The position numbers and the translations under genes are program-made. A stretch of 41,965 nt of DNA from a virus, in IMG/VR virus record IMGVR_UViG_3300048912_000069, positions 1 through 41,965 of that record, one strand, 5' to 3'. A model generated the notes under the pieces. It saw only the letters and a list, made by a program, of their open reading frames with translations. It was not told the DNA's origin and searched no databases. Position 1 is the first letter of the stretch; every line of letters starts with the position of its first letter. Positions 16,248 through 23,194 of the stretch are shown piece after piece.

Positions 16248-16578
16248 CACCACCCCCGCGCTTACTGGCAGCCTCGATCGCGGACGCGGCATCGAGCAGC
16301 GCCCGAACGGCTATGTGCATCTGGAACAGCCTCTTGGTGGGCAGGTTGGCGAGCGCGTAGATCGTCGCCAGGCGCGATGCTTGTTCGAGCGTCGGCGCGG
16401 CATCGGCGGAACAGCGCATCAGGCCGATCGTCGCGCGGTCGCGGAACGCCATCAGGTCGCAGCGCAGGGTAAGCTTGACGCCGGTTTCGTCGGGATAGTG
16501 CGCGAGCACGGCCGTGGCATATTCCGGCTCGTTTGGGGTCGGCGCCAGGGCGGCAGCGAAAGTCGTATGCGCGTTCAC
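16234..16578 (-). CDS. Hypothetical protein upstream of RepA-like gene
   Basis: 114 residues with GTG start (GTGA overlap with the nuclease stop). The N-terminal half contains PDETGVKLTLRCDLMAFRDR, and the C-terminal half is a helical Ala-rich domain ending AIEAASKRGGGDARG. No family recognised. The gene's 3' end holds the ribosome site of the ATPase gene. Confidence 0.65.
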   Translation of the reverse strand: MNAHTTFAAALAPTPNEPEYATAVLAHYPDETGVKLTLRCDLMAFRDRATIGLMRCSADAAPTLEQASRLATIYALANLPTKRLFQMHIAVRALLDAASAIEAASKRGGGDARG

Positions 16579-17006
16579 GCCCGCACCCCCCCAACCGGCG
16601 CCCCAATCGCGCGCAGCCAGCGCATCGCACCCATCGGCGTGCGACAGACGGCGACATGATGGTCCTGCCGCTTCAGCCGGTTTAGGAACGCGACCTGGTT
16701 ATCGCGCGGCATCGACTTGCCGTCTTTCATCTCAACGAAAGCGACGCCGCCCGCCCAGGTGATGACCAGATCGGCCGCGCCATAGACGGCACCCTCGCGA
16801 TGCTGGCGCAGCTTGGCGGATTCGGAGCGCGCGGCATTCGGGACGGCGAACACGACGCAGCGGCTGTGCTTGCGCAGGACATTCACCAGCGCGGACTGCC
16901 GGGTGACTTCCGCGGTCGCGTCCTTGTCCTTCGGCTCGACCCATATCCCCGGATCCAGCGTTTCGCGCAGCGGCTCGTCGGCCGGGAGGTGGGCGAAGGC
17001 GTTCAT
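16575..17006 (-). CDS. VRR-NUC domain nuclease
   Basis: 143 residues from ATG at 17006 (ATGA overlap). The core is a PD-(D/E)XK fold: REGAVYGAADLVITW, then VAFVEMKDGK, then a Gln in RDNQVAF, and an end VAVCRTPMGAMRWLRAIGAP. These are the Asp, Glu-x-Lys and Gln of VRR-NUC nucleases, which cut branched or flap DNA. It lies beside the replication ATPase, as such phage nucleases often do, so a role in replication or recombination intermediates is likely. Confidence 0.85.
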   Translation of the reverse strand: MNAFAHLPADEPLRETLDPGIWVEPKDKDATAEVTRQSALVNVLRKHSRCVVFAVPNAARSESAKLRQHREGAVYGAADLVITWAGGVAFVEMKDGKSMPRDNQVAFLNRLKRQDHHVAVCRTPMGAMRWLRAIGAPVGGVRA

Positions 17007-17227
17007 TGAGCCGCCGCCTGCTTCTCGAGAAACCGCCGCCTCGTATGCTGCGCGGCCAAAAGCGTGCATTCGAGCTCGCGAGGCTTGACCCGATAGCGAT
17101 GAATCAGCGCGTCCACCGTCGCGGCAAACAGCCTGTCATCCGGCATGTTCGCCAGATCGACCTTCAGGCGCACCATCGCTTCGGCGCAGGTCTGGACCTT
17201 GGTCCCGTATCCCCCGGCGCGGCGCAT
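17003..17227 (-). CDS. Hypothetical protein
   Basis: 74 residues, starting one base after the previous TAG stop. Mainly helical and basic: MPDDRLFAATVDALIHRYRV followed by KPRELECTLLAAQHTRRRFL. The second part could bind nucleic acid. No family recognised. Confidence 0.65.
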   Translation of the reverse strand: MRRAGGYGTKVQTCAEAMVRLKVDLANMPDDRLFAATVDALIHRYRVKPRELECTLLAAQHTRRRFLEKQAAAQ

Positions 17228-17542
17228 CTAGGCGGCTTTCGGGCACAGATGCAGGCGCGCAGCCTCTTCAAGGCTGATGCCGTTCGCGTTGGCCGTTCGC
17301 GCGAACATGGCGATGATCCGCTCGCGCAGGGCATTGCTGCCAACGGCCGCACCCATGCGCATATCGTATCCGGCCTCTTTCTGGCCGGCGCCCTTGCCGT
17401 CGCTCGACTTGCCAGCTGCGTGGAGCCCGCAACGCGCATTGCAGAAGCGGCGTGCTTCCCAGCGCTCATCTGTGATCCGGTTGGGTCCAGTCGGGCGCAG
17501 ATACTCTTCGCCGCAGCCTTCGCAGATTTTCTTGTAGCTCAC
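17228..17542 (-). CDS. Zinc-ribbon protein
   Basis: 104 residues from a GTG start at 17542 (GTGA overlap). The N-terminus has CEGC and, 26 residues later, CNARC, likely one zinc site with about 25 residues between pairs. The C-terminal half (ALRERIIAMFARTANANGIS) is helical and could be a second DNA-binding element. An open frame reaches 17905, but upstream of 17542 it is antisense-like noise and duplicates another gene's span. Probably a small DNA-binding or HNH-remnant protein. Confidence 0.65.
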   Translation of the reverse strand: MSYKKICEGCGEEYLRPTGPNRITDERWEARRFCNARCGLHAAGKSSDGKGAGQKEAGYDMRMGAAVGSNALRERIIAMFARTANANGISLEEAARLHLCPKAA

Positions 17543-17805
17543 AGCCCCAACTCCCGCCGAAGCTGCGCCGCCTTCGTCTCGATCAGATCCCGCTCCTGCG
17601 CGATCTGGCAGCGGCGGGCATGCGAACCGCGGCGCGATGCGGCCTGATTGCGCGCGAGGACGCCGGCTAGGTCTTTGGCCTGGCGCTCCCAATGGATGGC
17701 CCAGCCCCGTAGCCGACGGTTCTCGCGCAACGTGCGGAGCCAGCCCCAGCATGCGGCGATGCCGAGCACGGCGGTGGTGTAGGTGATGGCGGCGTAGACG
17801 ATCAT
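17539..17805 (-). CDS. Small membrane-anchored coiled-coil protein
   Basis: 88 residues. One membrane helix at 1-23 (MIVYAAITYTTAVLGIAACW) is followed by a basic helical region that ends QERDLIETKAAQLRRELGL. It overlaps both neighbours by 4 nt. The plan resembles phage accessory membrane proteins; function unknown. Confidence 0.6.
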   Translation of the reverse strand: MIVYAAITYTTAVLGIAACWGWLRTLRENRRLRGWAIHWERQAKDLAGVLARNQAASRRGSHARRCQIAQERDLIETKAAQLRRELGL

Positions 17806-18278
17806 GCCGCCTCTCCCTTCTTGATCCGGTCGATCCGCTGCAGCAGCGTCCCGATTGCGTCGAAGGCGGCGAGCAGGTCGGGTTCGGCGTCCAGCAGCTC
17901 GTCACGATGCAGGGAGCGACCGGCAGGCGATCGCTCGTCAGTTGCCAAGACCAGCTTGTGAACCGCTCCGGTCATCGCCGGCAGTGCGTCGCTGTCGCAT
18001 TTCGCCTCGACAGGAACTGATCGGCGGCCGAAGTGAGCGAGCGCCTTGTCGAGCGCGTGCGGGTCGCGGGCGAGCAGGTTGAGCGCCGTCGACAGCTTGA
18101 GCGTGGTTTCCTTGTCCCGCGCACGGCGGATCGTCTTTTCGTCGCAGCCAACATCCAGGCCGACGCGCGAAGGGCCGTCATCGGCACACATCGCGATTAA
18201 CGAGGGCGCGATCAGATCGCGGGCATCGTTGTCCGTCAGTAACGAAACGGACGGGCAGACATTGTTGCGGTGCATCAT
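17802..18278 (-). CDS. Putative early regulatory protein
   Basis: 158 residues. Residues about 25-60 include PSRVGLDVGCDEKTIRRARD, a plausible helix-turn-helix, followed by a helical region with a LLARDPHALDKALAHFG segment. Start is ATG 18278 or the next ATG, in overlap with the upstream stop. Position in the leftward early operon, three genes after cro, would fit a CII-like or replication-control protein, but no family is recognised. Confidence 0.6.
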   Translation of the reverse strand: MMHRNNVCPSVSLLTDNDARDLIAPSLIAMCADDGPSRVGLDVGCDEKTIRRARDKETTLKLSTALNLLARDPHALDKALAHFGRRSVPVEAKCDSDALPAMTGAVHKLVLATDERSPAGRSLHRDELLDAEPDLLAAFDAIGTLLQRIDRIKKGEAA

Positions 18279-18502
18279 TTAGAGGCGGTCCCGTGATGAA
18301 AAAGCTGTCCGCCCTCGACCGCGCCGTGCATGTCGGCCTCTTGGTTCGCACCGTGGCGATCCGCGCCACCGCGCTTGCGAAGGCTCGCGAGGAGGTCGAA
18401 GGGCGCGCAGACGAGCCATGCGAGGCCAGTGACCAGCGCGAGGAAGGCCATGCCGGATTGACCGGGCGTGGGATCGTCGATTGCGGCATCCCATTCAGTC
18501 AT
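18275..18502 (-). CDS. Small early membrane protein
   Basis: 75 residues. A hydrophobic segment at 17-40 (GMAFLALVTGLAWLVCAPFD) is likely membrane-spanning; the tail is hydrophilic and His-rich. It overlaps neighbours by 4 nt on each side. No family recognised. Confidence 0.55.
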   Translation of the reverse strand: MTEWDAAIDDPTPGQSGMAFLALVTGLAWLVCAPFDLLASLRKRGGADRHGANQEADMHGAVEGGQLFHHGTASK

Positions 18503-18762
18503 CGGGACACCACCGGGAATTCGCCCGCCGCCGGAGGCTTAGACACAGCGGCGGGCTCGCAGCGGGGGGACGTGCTGCGATGGTGATTGCGAAGGGCGAT
18601 GTCCGCCCATTTGTTATCGGGATCGCGGCGGATCACCTGTGCGATCTTGGCGCGCACCAACTCGGCGAACGGTTCCTGCGTCGCGCGACGGATGCGAATG
18701 ACGCCGCAGTCCTGAAGGCTACGCTGCGCGCGGATCGCGGCTGCGGAAAGTCCCCCCGGCAT
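18499..18762 (-). CDS. Hypothetical early protein after Cro
   Basis: 87 residues from ATG at 18762, two bases after the cro stop. It has basic helical sequence (AAAIRAQRSLQDCGVIRIRR) and FAELVRAKIAQVIRRDPDNK. A much longer frame to 19257 is open but would run through the cro gene and immunity region, so the short form is preferred. It ends in an ATGA overlap with the next gene. Confidence 0.6.
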   Translation of the reverse strand: MPGGLSAAAIRAQRSLQDCGVIRIRRATQEPFAELVRAKIAQVIRRDPDNKWADIALRNHHRSTSPRCEPAAVSKPPAAGEFPVVSR

Positions 18763-18764
18763 GG

Positions 18765-18932
18765 TCAGGCTGCTGCCTTGAGCCGAAGAGCCTCCAGCGC
18801 GAGCTTGGTCCTGTTGTCGAGTTCCATCTCCCCAGTCTCGAACCGGGAAATGGTGGCCTGCGTGACACCCAGCCGTTCGGCTAGCTCGGTTTGCGTGAGG
18901 CCAAGGGCCTTGCGGGTCTCTTTGACGTCCAT
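18765..18932 (-). CDS. Cro-like repressor, probably leaderless mRNA
   Basis: 55 residues, a minimal HTH_XRE domain: MDVKETRKALGLTQTELAER with recognition helix region VTQATISRFETGE. It is the first gene of the leftward arm and divergent from the CI gene. Start choice: an in-frame start at 18968 lies upstream of the predicted transcription start, whereas ATG 18932 is seven bases from the -10 box, so the message would begin at or next to its start codon. It should bind the same operators as CI and tip the phage to lytic growth. Confidence 0.8.
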   Translation of the reverse strand: MDVKETRKALGLTQTELAERLGVTQATISRFETGEMELDNRTKLALEALRLKAAA

Positions 18933-18939
18933 GCGCTGT

Positions 18940-18968
18940 TGTATATGCGCATGCGTATAACGTGACAA
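18940..18968 (-). promoter_or_regulatory. Leftward early promoter (cro promoter)
   Basis: Reading leftward: -35 TTGTCA (18968-18963), a 17-base spacer, -10 TATACA (18945-18940). The predicted start is about 18933, at the cro ATG. The operator at 18944-18959 sits in the spacer, so a bound repressor would exclude RNA polymerase. Confidence 0.6.
18944..18959. promoter_or_regulatory. Operator OR1-like
   Basis: TATGCGCATGCGTATA, with a perfect inner palindrome CGCATGCG and TAT/ATA arms. It is the best match to the shared operator and overlaps the leftward early promoter. Confidence 0.65.
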
Positions 18969-18975
18969 GTGCCAT

Positions 18976-18991
18976 TATGCGCAGGCGTGTT
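18976..18991. promoter_or_regulatory. Operator OR2-like
   Basis: TATGCGCAGGCGTGTT matches OR1 at 13 of 16 bases. It is centred 32 bases (about three helical turns) from OR1, so co-operative binding from one face of the DNA is possible. It lies between the divergent promoters' start points and the CI start. Confidence 0.5.
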
Positions 18992-19024
18992 GGACCGCGC
19001 CCCTGGTCGGCGTACGCGCCCGAT

Positions 19025-19681
19025 ATGCCTGACCTCGCGCAGAAGATCAGAGCCATCCGGCTCGACCGGCAGATGAACCAAACTGAGTTTGGCGAGTTGC
19101 TTGGCGTCACCCAAGCGTCTGTTTCGCGTTGGGAAAAAGGCTCGATGCCAGACCCGCCGTTGCTGGCCCGCCTGGCCGAGATGGCTGGAGAAGACATCCG
19201 CCAGTTCCTTGGCGGCGAGTCGGACGTCTCCTTTGTGCCATCCTCAAGCCGGTTCATGGTGAGAGGCGCCGTTGCGGCGGGTGTGTGGGTGGAAGCATAC
19301 GAGTGGCCAGAGGAGCAGTGGGAGCCCTATACAGGCGGTGACCATGTGCGCGCGGAAGCTGGGCGCCGGTTTGGCCTGAAGGTCGAGGGCGACAGCATGA
19401 ACGAGGTGTATCCGCACGGGACCATCCTCGATTGCATCTCAACCCTGGACGGCGTGGTGGCCCATTCGGGCCAACGCGTTGTGGTTGTTCGTGAACGATC
19501 GGACGGCAAGCTTGAGGCTACCGTGAAGGAATATCTGCGCGACCAGGCCGGCAAAGAGTGGCTGGTGCCACGATCGACGAACCCGGCATTTCAGGTTCCG
19601 TTTTCTATGGATGATCCCGGGCCGGAGGTCGTTGACATTCGGATCATCGGCTTAGTGGTTGGCTCCTACCGCCCCGAATAG
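19025..19681 (+). CDS. CI-like repressor, S24/LexA-type self-cleaving
   Basis: 218 residues from ATG 19025. HTH_XRE at 5-45 (MNQTEFGELLGVTQASVSRW). The C-terminal S24 peptidase has a cleavage site A85-G86 (GAVAAGVWV), catalytic S124 in GDSMNEV and catalytic K168 in ATVKEYL. Such repressors hold lysogeny and cleave themselves when RecA filaments form after DNA damage. Frames reach back to 18962 and 18977, but those starts lie on the operators, and the HTH normally begins near the N-terminus. A weak promoter with TATAAC (18956-18961) could transcribe it. Confidence 0.9.
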   Translation: MPDLAQKIRAIRLDRQMNQTEFGELLGVTQASVSRWEKGSMPDPPLLARLAEMAGEDIRQFLGGESDVSFVPSSSRFMVRGAVAAGVWVEAYEWPEEQWEPYTGGDHVRAEAGRRFGLKVEGDSMNEVYPHGTILDCISTLDGVVAHSGQRVVVVRERSDGKLEATVKEYLRDQAGKEWLVPRSTNPAFQVPFSMDDPGPEVVDIRIIGLVVGSYRPE

Positions 19682-19692
19682 CCGCGCATAAA

Positions 19693-19740
19693 AATACGCC
19701 AACGCATAAAATAGCGCTTGCGTTTATACGTATGCGCATA
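19693..19740. promoter_or_regulatory. Operator cluster OL-like (three sites)
   Basis: Three sites related to the OR1 16-mer: 19725-19740 (reverse strand, 15 of 16), 19693-19708 (reverse strand, 12 of 16) and 19711-19726 (forward, 11 of 16). They fill the first half of the intergenic region downstream of the CI gene and should control the rightward arm. Confidence 0.6.
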
Positions 19741-19746
19741 TAGACA
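19718..19746 (+). promoter_or_regulatory. Rightward early promoter candidate
   Basis: TTGCGT (19718-19723), 17-base spacer, TAGACA (19741-19746). The match to consensus is modest, but the geometry copies the cro promoter: the best OL operator (19725-19740) fills the spacer. The first gene starts at 19794 behind GGGAGTGA. Confidence 0.45.
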
Positions 19747-19793
19747 CACTCCCACAGCGCGGATGGCCACGCCACCGCGAATGGGAGTGAACG

Positions 19794-19988
19794 ATGGCGA
19801 CGCAGCCGAATTGGAAGCCTGACGCAGCCGAGGCGCAGTTCCTTGGCCAGCTTCTCGCGATCGACAGTGGACTTGCTGATATTGCGCGCGGACAGCTCGC
19901 GAAGGGCATTCCGCTGCGAGAGGTGGTTGCCGCATTCAAGGCCGCCACCGATATTGCCCGTTTCGTTCGCGAAGGGGCGTCCAAGTGA
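19794..19988 (+). CDS. First gene of rightward arm, hypothetical
   Basis: 64 residues with a strong GGGAGTGA site. Helical: WKPDAAEAQFLGQLLAID, then GIPLREVVAAFKAATDIARF. No family recognised. As the first gene behind the OL-type promoter it may be an early takeover or regulatory protein. Confidence 0.7.
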   Translation: MATQPNWKPDAAEAQFLGQLLAIDSGLADIARGQLAKGIPLREVVAAFKAATDIARFVREGASK

Positions 19989-20470
19989 CCCCCGTCAAAC
20001 TCAAGCAGGGCTGGAACGTTCAAAAGGGAAGGATTGGCTTTCAACCCGTCCCGATTGCGCAGCGCATCGCCGAGCGAACGCGCACCAATGGTGATTGCAT
20101 CGAATGGGTTGGCCCCCTTGAAAAGGGGTATGCCAGAATTTGGGTGAATGGTCGGGGCGTCCCAGTCCACCGCGTCTCTTATGAAATGGCAAACGGGCCA
20201 ATTCCTCAAGGGATGGTGATTGATCACCTTTGTCGTAATAGGGCATGCATCAATCCGGCGCATCTAGAGCCCGTAACCCCCTCAGAAAACACTCGACGGG
20301 GAAACTCTTTCTCTGCGGTCAACGCGCGGAAGACAGAGTGCATCTATGGGCATCCGCTCTCGGGCGACAACATCGTTGTGCGCAATGGTCAAAGGATCTG
20401 CCGGACCTGCGCTCGTAAACACAACTTGGCGCATAAGGCTCGGCGGCGGGCAGAAGGGAGGGTAGCATGA
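19985..20470 (+). CDS. HNH endonuclease
   Basis: 161 residues, GTG start in a GTGA overlap. The HNH_3-type core is VHRVSYEMANGPIPQGMVID directly followed by HLCRNRACINPAHLEPV, with the His-Asn-His metal site and ENTRRG behind it. A C-terminal pair of Cys motifs (ECIYGHPL, CRTCARKHNLAH) could bind zinc. These are usually free-standing homing-type nucleases. Its base composition looks less GC-rich than the flanking genes, which fits recent arrival. Confidence 0.88.
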   Translation: MTPVKLKQGWNVQKGRIGFQPVPIAQRIAERTRTNGDCIEWVGPLEKGYARIWVNGRGVPVHRVSYEMANGPIPQGMVIDHLCRNRACINPAHLEPVTPSENTRRGNSFSAVNARKTECIYGHPLSGDNIVVRNGQRICRTCARKHNLAHKARRRAEGRVA

Positions 20471-20808
20471 ACGCCCGCCAACTCGCCGCCCAATGGCGCG
20501 CCAATCCCTCGGACCGTCTCCGGATCGAGCGGGAGATTGCCGTCTCTGGTCGCTGGTCCGAGTTCCGCTTTGCAGACGGCCAGCTTGTCGCCCGCATGAC
20601 GCCGGAAATCCGCGAGAAGATCACGAACAGCGGCGGCGGTGCCTTCATGGGCACGTCTGCGGATCGCCGCTTCTGGGCTGAAATGAAGGAGCCTGGGATC
20701 GTGGCCGCGGCTGGGGCGGGCATTCGCTCAGCCTCCTTCGACGGCGAACTCATCAACCACACCGAGGCGAACAAGCTTCGGGGGCTGGGGCGGAGGATTG
20801 CAGCATGA
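20467..20808 (+). CDS. Hypothetical protein
   Basis: 113 residues, ATGA overlap. Starts MNARQLAAQWRANPSDRLRI; the middle holds GGGAFMGTSADRRFWAEMKE. Mostly helical with basic patches. No family recognised. Confidence 0.65.
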   Translation: MNARQLAAQWRANPSDRLRIEREIAVSGRWSEFRFADGQLVARMTPEIREKITNSGGGAFMGTSADRRFWAEMKEPGIVAAAGAGIRSASFDGELINHTEANKLRGLGRRIAA

Positions 20809-21101
20809 GCGCGTCTTTCACTCCGGGGCCATGGCAAGTGTCAGGTGTCCGCCACAGCGGCGATCTGAAGATTGGCCGGGACGCACGCCTTCACGCTGTT
20901 GGTCCTGATGGCGATGCCGTCGCGATGGTCTTCTACGACATGAAGACCGGAAGGGGTCTAAAGGATGCCCGCCTGATCGCCGCCGCTCCTGATCTGCTGG
21001 AGGCCGCTGGACTCGCGTTCTGCCTGATGGACGCTTCGGAATATCCGGAGTGCGTTCGCAAGCTCAAGGATGCCATCGCCCGCGCCACAGGTGCAGCATG
21101 A
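20805..21101 (+). CDS. Conserved phage early protein (TPGPW/AAAPDLL type)
   Basis: 98 residues. It begins SFTPGPWQVSG and contains DARLIAAAPDLLEAAG, a combination seen in many small phage early proteins of unknown function. The fold is probably a short beta sheet plus helices. ATGA overlaps on both sides. Confidence 0.7.
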   Translation: MSASFTPGPWQVSGVRHSGDLKIGRDARLHAVGPDGDAVAMVFYDMKTGRGLKDARLIAAAPDLLEAAGLAFCLMDASEYPECVRKLKDAIARATGAA

Positions 21102-21337
21102 GCCTGTCCCTAAGCCAACTGATCATCGCGTGCGGTGACGACAAGGTTCAGTTCCAGAACTTGGACCAGTGCGCCACGGCGATCGACTACAGCGCCAAGA
21201 ACGGTTGGCGGATCACGTTCGGAACAGAAATGCCGATTGGCATGGGTAGCGGCACCGAAAAGCTCGGGCTCGTCGTCTGGCTGGATCGTGATCAGGTCGC
21301 TGACGCCATCGCAAAGGCCAAGGCAGGTGCAGCATGA
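21098..21337 (+). CDS. Small early protein
   Basis: 79 residues from ATG 21098 in an ATGA overlap; an open frame upstream to 21050 is ignored. Sequence MSLSLSQLIIACGDDKVQFQ and later LGLVVWLDRDQVADAIAKAK. No family recognised. Confidence 0.65.
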   Translation: MSLSLSQLIIACGDDKVQFQNLDQCATAIDYSAKNGWRITFGTEMPIGMGSGTEKLGLVVWLDRDQVADAIAKAKAGAA

Positions 21338-21543
21338 GCGCAGCAGAAACCTATCGCGGCTGGGAAATTCACTTCGAATACCCGCCGATCCCCGTTCGGG
21401 ATTTCGACTGGCAGGCGAGCCACAAGGACTACGACGGCGCGCCGGATGCCAACGATAACCGGCTTGTCCATGGCTCAACGCTGGAAGCCGTGAAGGCCGA
21501 AATTGACGCCTGGATCGAAGAGCATTCGGAGGATCAACGATGA
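21334..21543 (+). CDS. Small early protein with YRGWEIHFEYPPIP motif
   Basis: 69 residues, ATGA overlap. The sequence YRGWEIHFEYPPIPVRDFDW and DAWIEEHSED resembles small phage proteins of unknown function that share an early Trp and a helical end predicted to fold as one beta-beta-alpha unit. Confidence 0.65.
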   Translation: MSAAETYRGWEIHFEYPPIPVRDFDWQASHKDYDGAPDANDNRLVHGSTLEAVKAEIDAWIEEHSEDQR

Positions 21544-21719
21544 ATGCGCTCACCTTAGTGTCACCGGTCCCCGGCGCTCTCGAAGCCGCCCGTAGGCTGT
21601 CTGACTTCTACGATCGCATGATCGAAGAACGGGCAGAGATCGAGGCCCATGTCGCCGAAATGGAGCGCCGATGGGCGCGCAACCGCATCCTCTATTTTCA
21701 AAGAAAGGACCAACAGTGA
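21540..21719 (+). CDS. 59-residue coiled-coil protein
   Basis: 59 codons from ATG 21540 (ATGA overlap) to TGA 21717-21719. The sequence starts MNALTLVSPVPGALEAARRL and continues as a charged helix (EERAEIEAHVAEMERRWARN). The next gene starts GTG at 21716, so it is coupled at both ends. No family recognised. Confidence 0.65.
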   Translation: MNALTLVSPVPGALEAARRLSDFYDRMIEERAEIEAHVAEMERRWARNRILYFQRKDQQ

Positions 21720-22090
21720 ACTACAAATCTATCAAGCTGCCCAGCGAGGCTCCGTTTCCAATCGAGATGATCAAGCACGACAATTCGATCAAGGCGGTCG
21801 TCATCAACGGCTTGCGGATCGAGGGCGATTACGGCCTCAAGGTCATGATCGAGCAGCCTTTCGAAGAGGTGTCTCGCCACCGCGTTACTGCGACGATCGA
21901 AGGTTTCGGCTCCAAGGTTCTCTATTTCGATAGCCGTTACGAAGGCGAAGACGAGGTTGCCGCGCTGGAGGCGGCCGGGGCCAAGATCGTGCGCGAGGAC
22001 GTGAAGGCCCTGATCGACGCGAGCGGCGCCATCGTGGGTGATGCTGGAAAGCCGGCTTCAGCCATCACTTCATCTGATTTGCCCTTCTAG
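21716..22090 (+). CDS. Hypothetical early protein
   Basis: 124 residues, GTG start at 21716 with GAAAGGA nine bases upstream. The first 75 residues look like a small beta domain (KAVVINGLRIEGDYGLKVMI); the end has SGAIVGDAG and finishes SSDLPF. The acidic-hydrophobic SDLPF end recalls the tip of SSB proteins, but no OB fold is evident. Function unknown. Confidence 0.65.
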   Translation: MNYKSIKLPSEAPFPIEMIKHDNSIKAVVINGLRIEGDYGLKVMIEQPFEEVSRHRVTATIEGFGSKVLYFDSRYEGEDEVAALEAAGAKIVREDVKALIDASGAIVGDAGKPASAITSSDLPF

Positions 22091-22118
22091 GCGCGCAACC
22101 GGGAAAGGAGCGCGAACG

Positions 22119-22301
22119 ATGCGTAATCTCGACTGGCGCGACATCAGTGTCGCCCGCACCCAAGCGATGCGCGATCTGGATGCGTATGCGTGGGCACCGC
22201 GCGCCGCGAACGGCACGGCGACCTTCCTCGCGAAGCTGACGATCTACGGCCTGACGCCGATTTGTCTGCTGGCATTCATCGTGACGAGGCTGGGGCTGTG
22301 A
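22119..22301 (+). CDS. Small membrane protein
   Basis: 60 residues from ATG 22119 behind GGGAAAGGAG. A C-terminal membrane segment (LTIYGLTPICLLAFIVTRLG) follows a basic helical region. Overlaps the exonuclease gene start (GTGA). Function unknown. Confidence 0.6.
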   Translation: MRNLDWRDISVARTQAMRDLDAYAWAPRAANGTATFLAKLTIYGLTPICLLAFIVTRLGL

Positions 22302-23194
22302 ACGCGCCCGTCCGCATAGAAACCGACGCCGAGTTCCGCGCGCGCGTGGTCGGGGCGTCCGAGGTTGCCGCTCTGTTCGGGCTGTCGCCTTGGTTGACCG
22401 AATACGAACTCTATCAGCGCAAGGTCGGCAAGATCGCCACGCCAGCATTCAACGAGGTGGTGGACGGCGTTCCGGTCAACGAGCGCGCCTTCTGGGGCGT
22501 GAAGCTGGAGCCACTGATCATCGAAGGAGCGTGCGAGCGCTGGGGCTATCAGCCCTGCGACGAGCCGCACCGGCTGGACAATGGCGCCGGATTGGGCGGC
22601 CATCCCGACCGCATCGTCATGTGTCCGGAGCGCGGCCGCGGCGTGCTAGAAGCCAAGATGGTCGATTGGCTGGAGGTCAAGAAGTGGGGCGACGAGCCGC
22701 CGCTGAATTACCTTCTGCAGAACATGTCATATCAGGGCCTCGCGGGCTGCGTCTGGGGCGACATGATCGTGCTGGTCGGCGGCAACGAGCTGCGCCGGTT
22801 CCAATACGATTTCCGGCCCAAGCTCTACGCAGAGATCGAACAGCGCGTCGCCACCTTCTGGGATCGCGTGCGCCGCAAGGACGCGCCGAAGCCGGATTAT
22901 ACCCGCGACGGGGCTGTCATCGCGGAAGTCTATAGCGGCGGGGCTGGGCTCACCAACCTCACGCACTGGAACCGAGGCGTCGTCCTGGCCGCCGAATATC
23001 TGGAGGCGAAGGAACGCGAGAAGGCCGCTCAGGCCGACGCCGAGGCCGCAAAGGCCGAGTTGCTGGAACGCATGGGCGACCATGACGCGGCGACGCTGGA
23101 AGGCTTCTACATCTCCGCGTCGATGGTGAAGGGCTCGACCTACACGGTCACCCGCAAGCCCTATCGTCGCTTCACCGTGAAGGAAGCGGCATGA
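22298..23194 (+). CDS. YqaJ-type recombination exonuclease
   Basis: 298 residues, GTG start at 22298. It has the lambda-exonuclease-like PD-(D/E)XK core of the YqaJ family: GASEVAALFGLSPWLTEYEL, LEPLIIE, GGHPDRIV (D104) and GVLEAKMVDW (E118, K120), then YLLQNMSYQGLAG. Members degrade one strand of a DNA end to expose a tail for an annealing protein. A long Ala/Glu/Lys helix near 235-265 precedes a basic end. It is followed by a DnaQ-type exonuclease and a putative annealing protein. Confidence 0.85.
   Translation: MNAPVRIETDAEFRARVVGASEVAALFGLSPWLTEYELYQRKVGKIATPAFNEVVDGVPVNERAFWGVKLEPLIIEGACERWGYQPCDEPHRLDNGAGLGGHPDRIVMCPERGRGVLEAKMVDWLEVKKWGDEPPLNYLLQNMSYQGLAGCVWGDMIVLVGGNELRRFQYDFRPKLYAEIEQRVATFWDRVRRKDAPKPDYTRDGAVIAEVYSGGAGLTNLTHWNRGVVLAAEYLEAKEREKAAQADAEAAKAELLERMGDHDAATLEGFYISASMVKGSTYTVTRKPYRRFTVKEAA

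Noticed and set aside
17542-17905. N-terminal extension of the zinc-ribbon protein
   Set aside because: The extension is Arg/His-rich low-quality sequence that overlaps the membrane protein gene in another frame; GTG at 17542 gives a clean GTGA overlap.
18499-19257. A 252-codon minus-strand frame spanning cro and part of the CI gene
   Set aside because: Only its last 87 codons (from 18762) make sense; the rest covers the operators and the opposite strand of the repressor gene.
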